In this document: in pieces, positions 27,313 through 35,955 of the stretch
Numbering within the stretch: position 1 is the first letter of the stretch
Layout: every line of letters begins with the position of its first letter
Assembly: GCA_004963905.1 (NCBI GenBank)
Contig: SUGL01000028.1
Span: 1 to 64,000, forward strand
Source of the DNA: Mesorhizobium sp.
GTDB lineage: Bacteria; Pseudomonadota; Alphaproteobacteria; Rhizobiales; Rhizobiaceae
Reading direction: 5' to 3'
Length of the DNA stretch: 64,000 nucleotides
Translations under genes and position numbers: made by a program
Notes under the pieces: generated by a model
Databases searched by the model: none
Told to the model about the DNA's origin: nothing
The model's input: only the letters and a program-made list of their open reading frames with translations

Positions 27313-27579
27313 ATGCCGATAGGACGCTACGCCGAAAATGGCGGCTTCTTTGAACCTGACGAGTTGGCACATCTGCAGAACATCTTCGATCAAATCTGTG
27401 CGCGTGGCGAGATCGACCGCCGAAGCGAGCAGGCCGAATTCGTGGCGACATACCTGATCACCCTCTATCGACGCGGACTGCGCGGCGACGAGTTGTTTGA
27501 CGCTGTTTCGCCGAAGATGCCTCGCCGCCTAGGACACCCCCATGGCACGGCGCCGGTAAGATCTTCGGAAAGCGCCTGA
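27313..27579 (+). CDS. Small protein of unknown function, paralogue of the gene at 53966
   Basis: 88 residues. The core GGFFEPDELAHLQNIFDQIC and a following helix (FVATYLITLYRRGLRGDEL) align with the 72-residue protein at 53966-54184 (SGVFTPIELELLQRVFDQLC, then ACQVIEAFQNGFTAEAEL). Both look like short all-helical proteins. A GTG at 27280 would lengthen it by 11 residues; the ATG at 27313 is preferred because the paralogue has a short N-terminus. It stands at the edge of the stress island. Confidence 0.65.
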   Translation: MPIGRYAENGGFFEPDELAHLQNIFDQICARGEIDRRSEQAEFVATYLITLYRRGLRGDELFDAVSPKMPRRLGHPHGTAPVRSSESA

Positions 27580-27670
27580 TGGGATCTGGACCGTCTTCGA
27601 CGTGTTCACCGGACAGCCCACTGGGTGACCGGCTAGTCGAGTGTTGCATTGGAAAAGACGGGCTTCGACC

Positions 27671-28072
27671 TTAGGGGCAACGCAGCCTTTTCGTCGGCCG
27701 GCTCCCTAATTCGTCGACCTGGTCTGCCGGTGTCTGCACGTGATAAGCCAACCCCTGCCGTTCGGCATAGCGAACGGCTGACTCCAATGTCGGAAAGTTG
27801 AGTTCGATCTGCGCCAGCGTATCTTCGCCGCCGGTATAGCCCATCAGCGAATCGATGAATGGCGCGGTGCGGCGCTCGAAGACGAGACGCCAGCCTTTCG
27901 TGCATGCCTTGCCCGACGTCGTCACCGAGCGGGACGCCTTGCAGATGCGGGCGACGGCATCCCGCGGGAACAGCGAGCGACCCATCTCGAGCGCCGAGTT
28001 CCGGCTGGAGGGCAACGCCGTCGATCCGTAGCTTGTTCTGCTTTTCGCTCTCCGTGTGGCGTTCTCCATCAT
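27671..28072 (-). CDS. NDUFS4-like (ETC complex I subunit) domain protein
   Basis: 133 residues. The C-terminal ~90 residues match the NDUFS4 family of complex I accessory subunits: DAVARICKASRSVTTSGKA, then WRLVFERR, DSLMGYTGGEDTLAQIEL and a closing SAVRYAERQGLAYHV. An Arg/Ser-rich N-terminal extension (~45 residues) precedes it. The first ATG at 28072 has GGGAGGG 6 bases upstream. Alphaproteobacteria normally have one NDUFS4 homologue of about 100 residues; this copy lies beside hsp20 genes and differs at the N-terminus, so it may be a stress-specific paralogue. Confidence 0.78.
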   Translation of the reverse strand: MMENATRRAKSRTSYGSTALPSSRNSALEMGRSLFPRDAVARICKASRSVTTSGKACTKGWRLVFERRTAPFIDSLMGYTGGEDTLAQIELNFPTLESAVRYAERQGLAYHVQTPADQVDELGSRPTKRLRCP

Positions 28073-28100
28073 CGCGTCCCTCCCCGAGCGGCGAAGGACG

Positions 28101-28132
28101 GTGCCGACGGCGGCTCGAGCCGCCGTCGGCAC
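28101..28132. terminator. Perfect 16-bp stem palindrome, probable terminator
   Basis: Positions 28101-28116 are the exact reverse complement of 28117-28132 with no loop. It sits just downstream of the hsp20 stop (28140) and upstream of the NDUFS4-like gene on the same strand. No U-run follows. Confidence 0.6.
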
Positions 28133-28139
28133 TACTCGC

Positions 28140-28649
28140 TCAGTGTCTGATTTCGATGCGCTTGGCCTGCGACTGCGCCTTCGCGGTCTTGGGCAGCGTC
28201 ACCGTCAGCACACCGTTCTTGAAGCGGGCATCGATCTTGTCCTCTTCGATCTCGTAACCCAGAGGTATGCGACGCTCGAAGCGGCCATAGACGCGCTCGG
28301 AGAACTGCCGTTCCTTGTCCTCCGTCTCGGAGCGCTTTTCACCCTTCAGCGTCAGCACGCCATCATCAAGCAGGACCTCGATGTCCTTCTCCTCCAGCCC
28401 GGGCACTTCGGCCGCCACCTTGATCTCCTTCTCGCTGTCGGAGATTTCGACGCTCGGCCAACCGCCACCGAAGGCTGAAACGCCGCCCGGGGACGGCAAG
28501 CCGGAGCCGAAGCCGCGGAAGACGTCATCGAACAGCCGATTCACCTCTCGATGCAGCGACAGGAACGGATCGCGTTCGCCGTCGCGAAAGACACTCGGTA
28601 GCTGGTTGCTATTGTTTCGGCCCCAGGGAATAAGATCACGCACAGTCAT
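28140..28649 (-). CDS. Small heat-shock protein, Hsp20 family
   Basis: 169 residues. The N-terminal arm (to about 65) has LHREVNRLFDDVFRGF. The alpha-crystallin domain runs VEISDSEKEIKVAAEVPGL through LPKTAKAQ, ending in the IEI motif (RIEIRH) that docks between subunits. It is an ATP-independent holdase that binds unfolding proteins. The ATG at 28649 has AAGGAG 7 bases upstream, better than 28670. It lies 94 bases behind the second hsp20 gene, probably in one operon. Confidence 0.93.
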   Translation of the reverse strand: MTVRDLIPWGRNNSNQLPSVFRDGERDPFLSLHREVNRLFDDVFRGFGSGLPSPGGVSAFGGGWPSVEISDSEKEIKVAAEVPGLEEKDIEVLLDDGVLTLKGEKRSETEDKERQFSERVYGRFERRIPLGYEIEEDKIDARFKNGVLTVTLPKTAKAQSQAKRIEIRH

Positions 28650-28743
28650 TGTTTTCTCCTTTCTGTTCACCTTCTGTTCATCCGCGAGACTGCCTCAAAA
28701 CGCCGGGGCGTATCACCCGACGCTTCGCGCGAAGCGGTGAAGC

Positions 28744-29214
28744 TCAGGCGGCCTCGGCCTCGATTTTCTTCGGGGCGGCCTTTGGCACTGCCTTGTCCGG
28801 CGTGATGTCGATCCGGCGCGGCTTCATTTCTTCCGGAATTTCGCGCTTGAGATCGATCGTCAGCAGGCCGTTGACGAGGCTGGCGCCGATGACCTTGACG
28901 TGATCGGCAAGCTCGAAGCGACGCCGGAACGAGCGGCCCGCGATGCCGCGATGCAGATACTCGCCCTTGTCTTCGCCTGTCTTCTGGCCAGAAACCATCA
29001 GCATGTTCTGCTCCTGGGTAATGGTCAGTTCATCCTGACTGAAGCCCGCCACCGCCATGGTTATGCGGTAGTCGTCCTCGCTGGTCTTGGCGATATCGTA
29101 GGGCGGCCAGTTATCAACGGTTTCGATGCGGCTCGCGGTCTCGAGCGCGTTCAGCATTCGATCGAAGCCGATGCTCGACCGGAACAGGGGAGAAAAGTCG
29201 AAGCTGGTTCTCAT
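28744..29214 (-). CDS. Small heat-shock protein, IbpA-like Hsp20
   Basis: 156 residues. MRTSFDFSPLFRSSIGFDRM and NWPPYDIAKTSEDDYRITMA are typical of IbpA-type class A small heat-shock proteins of rhizobia. The alpha-crystallin domain is followed by GLLTIDLKREIPEEMKPRRI and an Ala/Lys-rich tail. The ATG at 29214 has GGAGG 8 bases upstream. A sigma32-like promoter candidate lies at 29308-29338, leaving a leader of about 90 bases. Related rhizobial hsp20 leaders often contain a ROSE RNA thermometer. Confidence 0.93.
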   Translation of the reverse strand: MRTSFDFSPLFRSSIGFDRMLNALETASRIETVDNWPPYDIAKTSEDDYRITMAVAGFSQDELTITQEQNMLMVSGQKTGEDKGEYLHRGIAGRSFRRRFELADHVKVIGASLVNGLLTIDLKREIPEEMKPRRIDITPDKAVPKAAPKKIEAEAA

Positions 29215-29307
29215 AGCTACATCCTCCACTGAGCAACATAGATACGAGGAGCGCCAAGGAGGCGACGCTCCCTGACCTTGCCGGCCACTTCAGGCGCCGG
29301 CAAAAAT

Positions 29308-29338
29308 CGATTTGGGAATTGTTTCCTCTCGCGTCAAG
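29308..29338 (-). promoter_or_regulatory. Sigma32-like promoter candidate of hsp20
   Basis: On the minus strand CTTGACG at 29338-29332, a 15-base spacer, then CCCAAATC. It resembles the heat-shock (RpoH) pattern CTTGAA-N13/17-CC-AT-rich and closely matches the groES candidate at 30549. Confidence 0.5.
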
Positions 29339-29490
29339 GGCGCGGACGGTTTCAGCTTGGTTGGACCGTCGCGGCACCAGAACCAGTGTCCCTCGTCGGC
29401 GGAAGACTTTGCATTTCGCTTGGATTTCCGACGGCTGGGGAGCCTTGGCCCAGCAGGCCGTCCGCCCGATCCCAACCTCGAAGCCAGGCT

Positions 29491-29518
29491 CTTGAAGTTT
29501 TGGGGACCGTCACCAACT
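29491..29518 (+). promoter_or_regulatory. Sigma32-like promoter candidate of the DUF982 gene
   Basis: CTTGAAG at 29491-29497, a 15-base spacer, then CCAACT. Same spacing as the other candidates; the -10 half is the weakest of the set. Confidence 0.4.
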
Positions 29519-29594
29519 GAACTGCGGACGTGCGCGAATAGCGCCGTCCGATTGCTTGCTCGCAAAAGACGTCAAAACAAAAACGGAGGAAGTG

Positions 29595-29918
29595 ATGAAT
29601 GACGTTCGGTTTCCCGAACCTGTTATACTCAGATTTTCCACCGCATCGCGTAACGTCGCCAGCAGCTTCGAGGCGCTGGAATGTCTCAACCAGCAATGGC
29701 CCGAATGGGCGCGCGGACGCAGTTGGCGTGCGGCCGGACGTGTCTGTCGCGATGCCCTGGACGGCTGGCGCAGCGCGCATGACGCGCACAGAGCCTTTGT
29801 CAAGGCGGCCAGGCGGGCCGGGCTGATCCCGGCAAAAACGCCGTCTCGTCACCATTCACGCCCAGCTCAGGTCGGCGGCGCCGCTCGACCTGGGACCCCC
29901 CTCAGCCCGTGGCAATAG
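29595..29918 (+). CDS. DUF982 protein
   Basis: 107 residues. The family pattern is clear: FPEPVILRFSTASRNVASSF, then ALECLNQQWPEWARGRSW, and a closing AHRAFVKAARRAGL. DUF982 proteins are small, abundant in rhizobia and uncharacterised. The ATG at 29595 has GGAGGA 4 bases upstream. It has its own heat-shock-like promoter candidate, and a second DUF982 gene lies at 33440 on the other side of groESL. The C-terminal tail past residue 80 is Pro/Arg-rich and not part of the family. Confidence 0.82.
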   Translation: MNDVRFPEPVILRFSTASRNVASSFEALECLNQQWPEWARGRSWRAAGRVCRDALDGWRSAHDAHRAFVKAARRAGLIPAKTPSRHHSRPAQVGGAARPGTPLSPWQ

Positions 29919-30019
29919 CCCAATCGAGGTCCAGCTATCGAAAGGTCTTGCAAGACGATGGCGGGCGGGCGCGTAGAAGTGCAGCGCGTCCACCCGGCCG
30001 CATGATTACCGAGGAAGCG

Positions 30020-30361
30020 TCATGCCTCCAGGCGATCGAAAATATGCAGACGTTCGCCTGCAGGCTTCGGCGGCGTGGTGGCGGCATCGAGCCGGCATAG
30101 CGCATCCATGATCTGATCGAACGAGACCGGCCGATCGCTCCCCGGAGGCAGCCGCAGGGCCGGGACCGATTCAACGGCGCAGGCATCCGAAGCCCAGGAC
30201 GAAAGGATCGCCCGCTTTTCCTGAAGGTCGAGGCTGTCGTCCTTCACGACATCGTCGGGATGCTTGAAATGCCTTGCCGGCGACAGAAGCCGGTCAAGCG
30301 CAAGGTCGCGTGTTTCGGGAACAAGAGAAGGCATGATCGGCGAGATATCCTGTCGGTCCAT
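30020..30361 (-). CDS. Conserved small protein of unknown function in stress island
   Basis: 113 residues, acidic, no membrane segment. The central stretch HPDDVVKDDSLDLQEKRAIL, followed by SSWASDACAVESVPALRLPP, is of a kind seen in small rhizobial proteins near heat-shock or metabolic genes, but no function is known to me. The ATG at 30361 has GGAGGAC upstream. A sigma32-like promoter candidate lies 67-96 bases upstream, and the gene diverges from groES. Confidence 0.72.
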   Translation of the reverse strand: MDRQDISPIMPSLVPETRDLALDRLLSPARHFKHPDDVVKDDSLDLQEKRAILSSWASDACAVESVPALRLPPGSDRPVSFDQIMDALCRLDAATTPPKPAGERLHIFDRLEA

Positions 30362-30427
30362 TTTTGTCCTCCGTCCTCCAAAAACTCCTCTCACAGGTTC
30401 CAGCTCACCCGATAGAGTGGCTCGAAT

Positions 30428-30457
30428 GATTTTGTTCTGCCGTCTGGAAATTTCAAG
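30428..30457 (-). promoter_or_regulatory. Sigma32-like promoter candidate of the gene at 30020
   Basis: On the minus strand CTTGAAA at 30457-30451, a 15-base spacer, then ACAAAATC. It shares spacing and AT-rich -10 with the groES and hsp20 candidates. Confidence 0.45.
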
Positions 30458-30504
30458 CGTGAAAGCAGGGCGCCGGATCTGATTAGGTCTGTGTTTTCAT
30501 GGCG

Positions 30505-30531
30505 CTAGCACTCGTGTGAAGCGAGTGCCAA
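30505..30531 (+). promoter_or_regulatory. CIRCE operator (HrcA-binding site)
   Basis: CTAGCACTC, nine bases, GAGTGCCAA. This matches the CIRCE inverted repeat TTAGCACTC-N9-GAGTGCTAA at 16 of 18 positions. HrcA repressor binds it to keep groESL low in the absence of stress. It lies about 145 bases before groES. Confidence 0.93.
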
Positions 30532-30548
30532 AAAATTTTTCGCGGCCT

Positions 30549-30576
30549 CTTGAAACCGACAAGCGCAAAACCAAAT
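30549..30576 (+). promoter_or_regulatory. Sigma32-like promoter candidate of groES-groEL
   Basis: CTTGAAA at 30549-30555, a 15-base spacer, CCAAAT. It lies downstream of CIRCE, which would put the operator upstream of this start; a second promoter overlapping CIRCE may exist. Confidence 0.45.
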
Positions 30577-30676
30577 CCACATGCGCGATGCCGAAAGGAT
30601 CGCGAGCCCCGCTCCGGTCCTTCCGGTCCGGAGTGGTGGAACCTCTCAAAATCTGTTTGTCCCGAAGGAGAACGAT

Positions 30677-30991
30677 ATGAAGTTCCATCCATTGCATGAC
30701 CGTGTTCTGGTCCGCCGCATCGAGGCCGAGGAGAAGACGGCCGGCGGCATCATCATCCCCGACACAGCCAAGGAAAAACCGCAGCAAGGCGAAATCATCG
30801 CCGCCGGTCCGGGCGCTCGCGACGAGAGCGGCAAACTGATCCCTCTCGACGTCAAAGTCGGCGACCGCATCCTGTTCGGCAAATGGTCCGGCACCGAGAT
30901 CAAACTCAACGGCGAAGACCTGCTCATCATGAAGGAAAGCGACGTGATGGGCGTGATCGAGCAGCCATCCGCACTCGAAAAAGCGGCCTGA
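30677..30991 (+). CDS. groES: Co-chaperonin GroES
   Basis: 104 residues. It forms the heptameric lid of the GroEL folding chamber. The start KFHPLHDRVLVRRIEAEEKT, the mobile loop TAGGIIIPDTAKEKPQQGEI and the C-terminal DLLIMKESDVMGVIE are canonical. AAGGAG precedes the ATG at 30677. The gene follows a CIRCE element and is 53 bases ahead of groEL. Rhizobia carry several groESL copies; this CIRCE-controlled one lies in the stress island. Confidence 0.97.
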   Translation: MKFHPLHDRVLVRRIEAEEKTAGGIIIPDTAKEKPQQGEIIAAGPGARDESGKLIPLDVKVGDRILFGKWSGTEIKLNGEDLLIMKESDVMGVIEQPSALEKAA

Positions 30992-31044
30992 GCCGGCCCA
31001 ACTCGATCCGGTCAATGAAAGCTACCTGCTGAAGGAGTGTTCCA

Positions 31045-32673
<1,629 letters not shown>

Positions 32674-32685
32674 GACGCTGACCAA

Positions 32686-32714
32686 AGGCCCGCTCCCGGT
32701 TTCGGAGCGGGCCT
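32686..32714 (+). terminator. Hairpin after groEL
   Basis: AGGCCCGCTCC and GGAGCGGGCCT form an 11-bp stem around a 7-base loop, starting 13 bases after the groEL stop. No clear U-run, so termination may be partial and allow read-through to 32738. Confidence 0.6.
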
Positions 32715-32737
32715 CCTACGAGAGATGGGAGGCCATC

Positions 32738-32950
32738 ATGGATGTGGTAAGCGGTGCCGGCCCGGTTCCGGCGCCGGCACATGAGCCGAGCGAGTTCCTA
32801 GCCTATGAGGCTGAGTGCCGAAACGCGCTGCAGCCGCTGCTCGCGGGAGTGCTCGACGCGGCCGAAGCCGCCGGCTGGAGGCGCCGAACCGCCGCCTCGA
32901 CGCTGATGTTCCTGGCAGCGCAGCAGGTGTCGGAAACGGCCAAGGGCTGA
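32738..32950 (+). CDS. Small protein of unknown function downstream of groEL
   Basis: 70 residues. An acidic N-terminal half (EPSEFLAYEAECRNALQPLL) and a helix (AASTLMFLAAQQVSETAKG). Two helices with a hydrophobic face are likely. GGGAGG lies 5 bases before the ATG. It follows the post-groEL hairpin and is followed by another hairpin at 32961, so it may be expressed by read-through from groEL. Not recognised. Confidence 0.68.
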   Translation: MDVVSGAGPVPAPAHEPSEFLAYEAECRNALQPLLAGVLDAAEAAGWRRRTAASTLMFLAAQQVSETAKG

Positions 32951-32960
32951 ACCGAAAGCT

Positions 32961-32985
32961 GGACCTCGCCTGCCAGGCGAGGTCC
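32961..32985 (+). terminator. Hairpin after the small gene
   Basis: GGACCTCGCCT and AGGCGAGGTCC form a perfect 11-bp stem with a 3-base loop, 11 bases after the stop at 32950. Followed by ttgag, no long U-run. Confidence 0.6.
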
Positions 32986-33048
32986 TTGAGTCCAACCGCG
33001 CTGCATCGACGAACCGCATTCGATGCAGGCATACTGAATGAGGGTCAC

Positions 33049-33459
33049 GTGATTGCGGGGCGTTTGCGAGAATGCATGAAGGTGCTGAGGTGGGAAGCAG
33101 CCGACCTGGCTGAGGAGCTCGGTCATCCCTCGACCGATGTGGCGCGATGGCTGGATGGTCGCGCCCGGGTACCACTTGCCGTTGCCGCCTGGATCGAGGC
33201 GTTGGTCAAGGCCCACAAGGCGCTGCCGCCGCCAGGCCCGAGCCAGGCCGAAGTGACGGCGCCGACCAGTTCGGCCGAACCCGTGGCCCGCCCCGAGGCC
33301 GTTCCGGCAGCAGCCCCCGCGATCAGGCTTCCGGAGCCGCGCGGCATTGTCCTGCGCACACCTTACCCGCGTCGCCAGGCGCTTGCCGGTGGCCCCCGCC
33401 CCGATCCGATGGCCGCGCAACCGAACGGAGCTTCAGACCATGGAACACGACCACTTTGA
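33049..33459 (+). CDS. Putative HTH (XRE-like) DNA-binding protein
   Basis: 136 residues. The N-terminal ~55 residues read LRECMKVLRWEAADLAEELG, then STDVARWLDGRARVPLAVA, a helix-turn-helix of the XRE/Cro type. The rest is Pro/Ala-rich and probably disordered. A GTG at 33049 with GAGG 5 bases upstream is chosen as start. The end overlaps the DUF982 gene by 20 bases, so the two are co-transcribed. It may regulate the neighbouring stress genes, but no target site is known. Confidence 0.65.
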   Translation: MIAGRLRECMKVLRWEAADLAEELGHPSTDVARWLDGRARVPLAVAAWIEALVKAHKALPPPGPSQAEVTAPTSSAEPVARPEAVPAAAPAIRLPEPRGIVLRTPYPRRQALAGGPRPDPMAAQPNGASDHGTRPL

Positions 33460-33745
33460 AGAACCCGTGACCATTCTCGTCGGCATGGGCTTGCCGGTGA
33501 GGCTCGAAACGGTGATGGAGGCCTATGCCCTGCTTCAGGACTGGCCGGCGGCGAACAGGAGCTGCGCGCATGAGATCGCGCTCAACGCCTGCAAGGCCGG
33601 CATTGCCGGGGAGGTCGACGCGGAAACGGTCAGGGCAACCCTTGTTGCCTTCGCCCGCCGCCACGATATTCTGGTGCCGGACATGGTTTCGCAGGCGCCG
33701 GCGGCACTGGCGGGCGGCACCTCAGTTCAAACAAGCAGTGGCTGA
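33440..33745 (+). CDS. DUF982 protein, second copy
   Basis: 101 residues of the DUF982 type: FEEPVTILVGMGLPVRLETV, then AYALLQDWPAANRSCAHEIA and FARRHDIL. It is related to, but clearly diverged from, the copy at 29595. GGAG lies 9 bases before the ATG. It overlaps the HTH gene upstream and is followed after 61 bases by htpG. Function unknown. Confidence 0.82.
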   Translation: MEHDHFEEPVTILVGMGLPVRLETVMEAYALLQDWPAANRSCAHEIALNACKAGIAGEVDAETVRATLVAFARRHDILVPDMVSQAPAALAGGTSVQTSSG

Positions 33746-33806
33746 AACATTTACGACCCGGCGCGCGCTGGCGCGGCGGATAGAAAGACTAGCGCAGGAA
33801 TTCTGA

Positions 33807-35699
33807 ATGACGACGGATACGAAAACGACGGAAACCAGGACATTTGAGGCCGACGTCTCGCGGCTGCTGCACATGATGGTGCATTCGGTCTATTCGGACC
33901 GGGACGTCTTCCTGCGCGAGCTGATCTCCAACGGCGCCGACGCCTGCGAGAAGCTGCGCTTCGAGGCGATCACCCGTCCCGAGCTGCTGGGCGAGGACGC
34001 AAAGCCGCGCATCACCATTTCCGCCGACCCTGACAAGAAGCAGCTTGCCGTCGAGGACAACGGCATCGGCATGGGCCGCGACGAGATGGCCGAGGCGCTG
34101 GGCACGATCGCCCGCTCCGGCACGCGCGCCTTCATCGAGCGCGTCGAGGCCGGAAAGGCGAGCGAAGACTCGGCACTCATCGGCCAGTTCGGCGTCGGCT
34201 TCTACTCGGTCTTCATGGTGGCAGATCATGTCGACGTCCTCAGCCGGCAGGCCGGCAGCGAAGAAGCCTGGCGCTGGTCGTCCGACGGCAAGGGCACCTA
34301 TGAGATCGCTTCCGTGCCGCTTGCCGCGGCGCCGAAACGCGGCACGCGCGTCGTGCTGCACCTGATGGAGGATGCTACCTCCTACACCACGCCCTACCGG
34401 CTCGAAGGGCTGGCCAAGTCGCACTCCGGCCATGTGCCGGTGCCGATCGCGCTTGTCGAGAAGCCGGGCGCCGAGCCGCGCGACATCGCCGACGGCACGG
34501 CGCTGTGGGTCAGGCAAAAGAGCGAGATCAAGCCCGAGGAATACACCGACTTCTACCGCAGCGTCGCCGGCCAGTATGACGAGCCGGCCGCCACCATCCA
34601 TTTCCGCGCCGAAGGCCGGCAGGAATACAGCGTGCTCGCCTTCGTGCCCGGCTCGCGTCCGTTCGACCTGTTCGATCAGGACCGCAAGGGCCGCATGAAG
34701 CTCTATGTGCGGCGCGTCTTCATCACCGACGATGCCGATGTCCTGCCGCGCTACCTGCGCTTCGTGCGCGGCCTGGTCGATTCCGCCGACCTGCCGCTCA
34801 ACGTCTCGCGCGAGATGATCCAGGAAAGCCCGCTGCTCGCAGCGATCCGCAAGGGCGTGACCAACCGCGTGCTCGGCGACCTCGCCAAAACAGCCGACAA
34901 CGATGCCGAGGCTTATGCCAAGATCTGGGAGAATTTCGGCGTCGTGCTCAAGGAAGGGCTCTACGAGGATTACGAGCGGCGCGAGCAACTGCTCAAGCTC
35001 GCCCGCTTCCGCTCGACGGCCTCCGGTGACGCGTTGCGCAGCCTGGCCGACTATGTCGCGGCGATGAAGGAAGGGCAGAAGGCGATCTTCTTCATGGCTG
35101 GCGACGACCGCGCCCGGCTGGAGGCCTCGCCGCAGCTCGAAGGGTTCCGGGCGCGCGGCATCGAAGTACTGCTTTTGACTGATCCGGTCGACAGTTTCTG
35201 GACGACGATGGCGCCGGAATTCGACGGCAAGCCGTTGAAGTCGGTGACGCAGGGCGCCGCCGATCTTTCGGAGATTCCGCTGCTCGACACCGGTTCAAAG
35301 CCGGATGCCGAAATCCCGTCCGAAATCGCGACCTTCCTGGCTTTCGTGAAGACGGCGCTGGGAGACGAGGTCTCGGATGTGAAGGCCTCCGACCGGCTCA
35401 CCGAAAGCGCGGTCTGCCTGGTCGCGCCCGAGCATGGTCCCGACCGCCAGTTCGAGCGGCTGCTCAACGCCGCCGGCCGCCTCGACAAGGCGGCCAAGCC
35501 GATCCTCGAGATCAACCCGCGGCACGAGCGGGTCGCAGCGCTGGCGAAGCTCGGCGTCGAGGAGCGGAGCTTCAAGGAGGATGCGGCGCATCTGCTCTAC
35601 GACGAGGCGCGTGTGCTCGACGGCGACAAGCCGGCCGACGCCAAGGCGTTCTCGGCGCGGCTTGCGAGGCTGATCGAGCGCGGGTTGGCGAAAGGGTGA
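33807..35699 (+). CDS. htpG: Molecular chaperone HtpG (Hsp90)
   Basis: 630 residues, the usual bacterial Hsp90 length. The N-terminal GHKL ATPase has LISNGADACEKLRFEA, DNGIGMGRDE, GTIARSGTRAF and GQFGVGFYSVFMVADHV. The middle domain (RVFITDDADVLPRYLRFVRG, then NVSREMIQES) and C-terminal dimerisation domain follow. GCAGGA precedes the ATG. It closes the stress island. No promoter candidate was seen directly in front, so it may be read from upstream. Confidence 0.97.
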   Translation: MTTDTKTTETRTFEADVSRLLHMMVHSVYSDRDVFLRELISNGADACEKLRFEAITRPELLGEDAKPRITISADPDKKQLAVEDNGIGMGRDEMAEALGTIARSGTRAFIERVEAGKASEDSALIGQFGVGFYSVFMVADHVDVLSRQAGSEEAWRWSSDGKGTYEIASVPLAAAPKRGTRVVLHLMEDATSYTTPYRLEGLAKSHSGHVPVPIALVEKPGAEPRDIADGTALWVRQKSEIKPEEYTDFYRSVAGQYDEPAATIHFRAEGRQEYSVLAFVPGSRPFDLFDQDRKGRMKLYVRRVFITDDADVLPRYLRFVRGLVDSADLPLNVSREMIQESPLLAAIRKGVTNRVLGDLAKTADNDAEAYAKIWENFGVVLKEGLYEDYERREQLLKLARFRSTASGDALRSLADYVAAMKEGQKAIFFMAGDDRARLEASPQLEGFRARGIEVLLLTDPVDSFWTTMAPEFDGKPLKSVTQGAADLSEIPLLDTGSKPDAEIPSEIATFLAFVKTALGDEVSDVKASDRLTESAVCLVAPEHGPDRQFERLLNAAGRLDKAAKPILEINPRHERVAALAKLGVEERSFKEDAAHLLYDEARVLDGDKPADAKAFSARLARLIERGLAKG

Positions 35700-35955
35700 T
35701 TGGCGCGCTGGCGATAGCCAGTAGAGAGACGCGCAGCCCTTGTCTTCGTCATCCTAGGGCGGAGCAAGGAGCGGAGCGACGAGCGCAGACCCTAGGATCC
35801 ATGCCGTGACGCTAAGGCGTTGCAGGGGTTGCAGAATTCTGCGCCGATGCACTCTTCGGCAGAGGTCACGGCATGGATCCTCGGGTCAAGCCCGAGGATG
35901 ACGACCGGAGGGTGTCGGCCCGCAGCGGAGGCGGTCTCGCCCCTAAGCCCGTTTC
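35700..35955. repeat. Intergenic palindromic 'ggatcc' repeat, second copy
   Basis: Positions about 35745-35905 carry cttcgtcatcctagggcgga, then aggatccatgccgtgacg and its mirrored arm cacggcatggatcctcgggt, followed by gtcaagcccgaggatgacga. It closely matches the copy at 50-160. No gene. Confidence 0.8.

Larger units (their letters stand above)
29215..29594. other. Divergent regulatory region of the stress island
   Basis: About 380 bases without a gene. It holds the hsp20 leader and promoter candidate (minus strand) and the promoter candidate of the DUF982 gene (plus strand). Confidence 0.5.

Noticed and set aside
33735..33806. Tiny reading frame (about 23 codons) directly before htpG, ending just before its ATG
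   Set aside because: Too short and without its own ribosome-binding site; a leader peptide cannot be excluded but is not supported.
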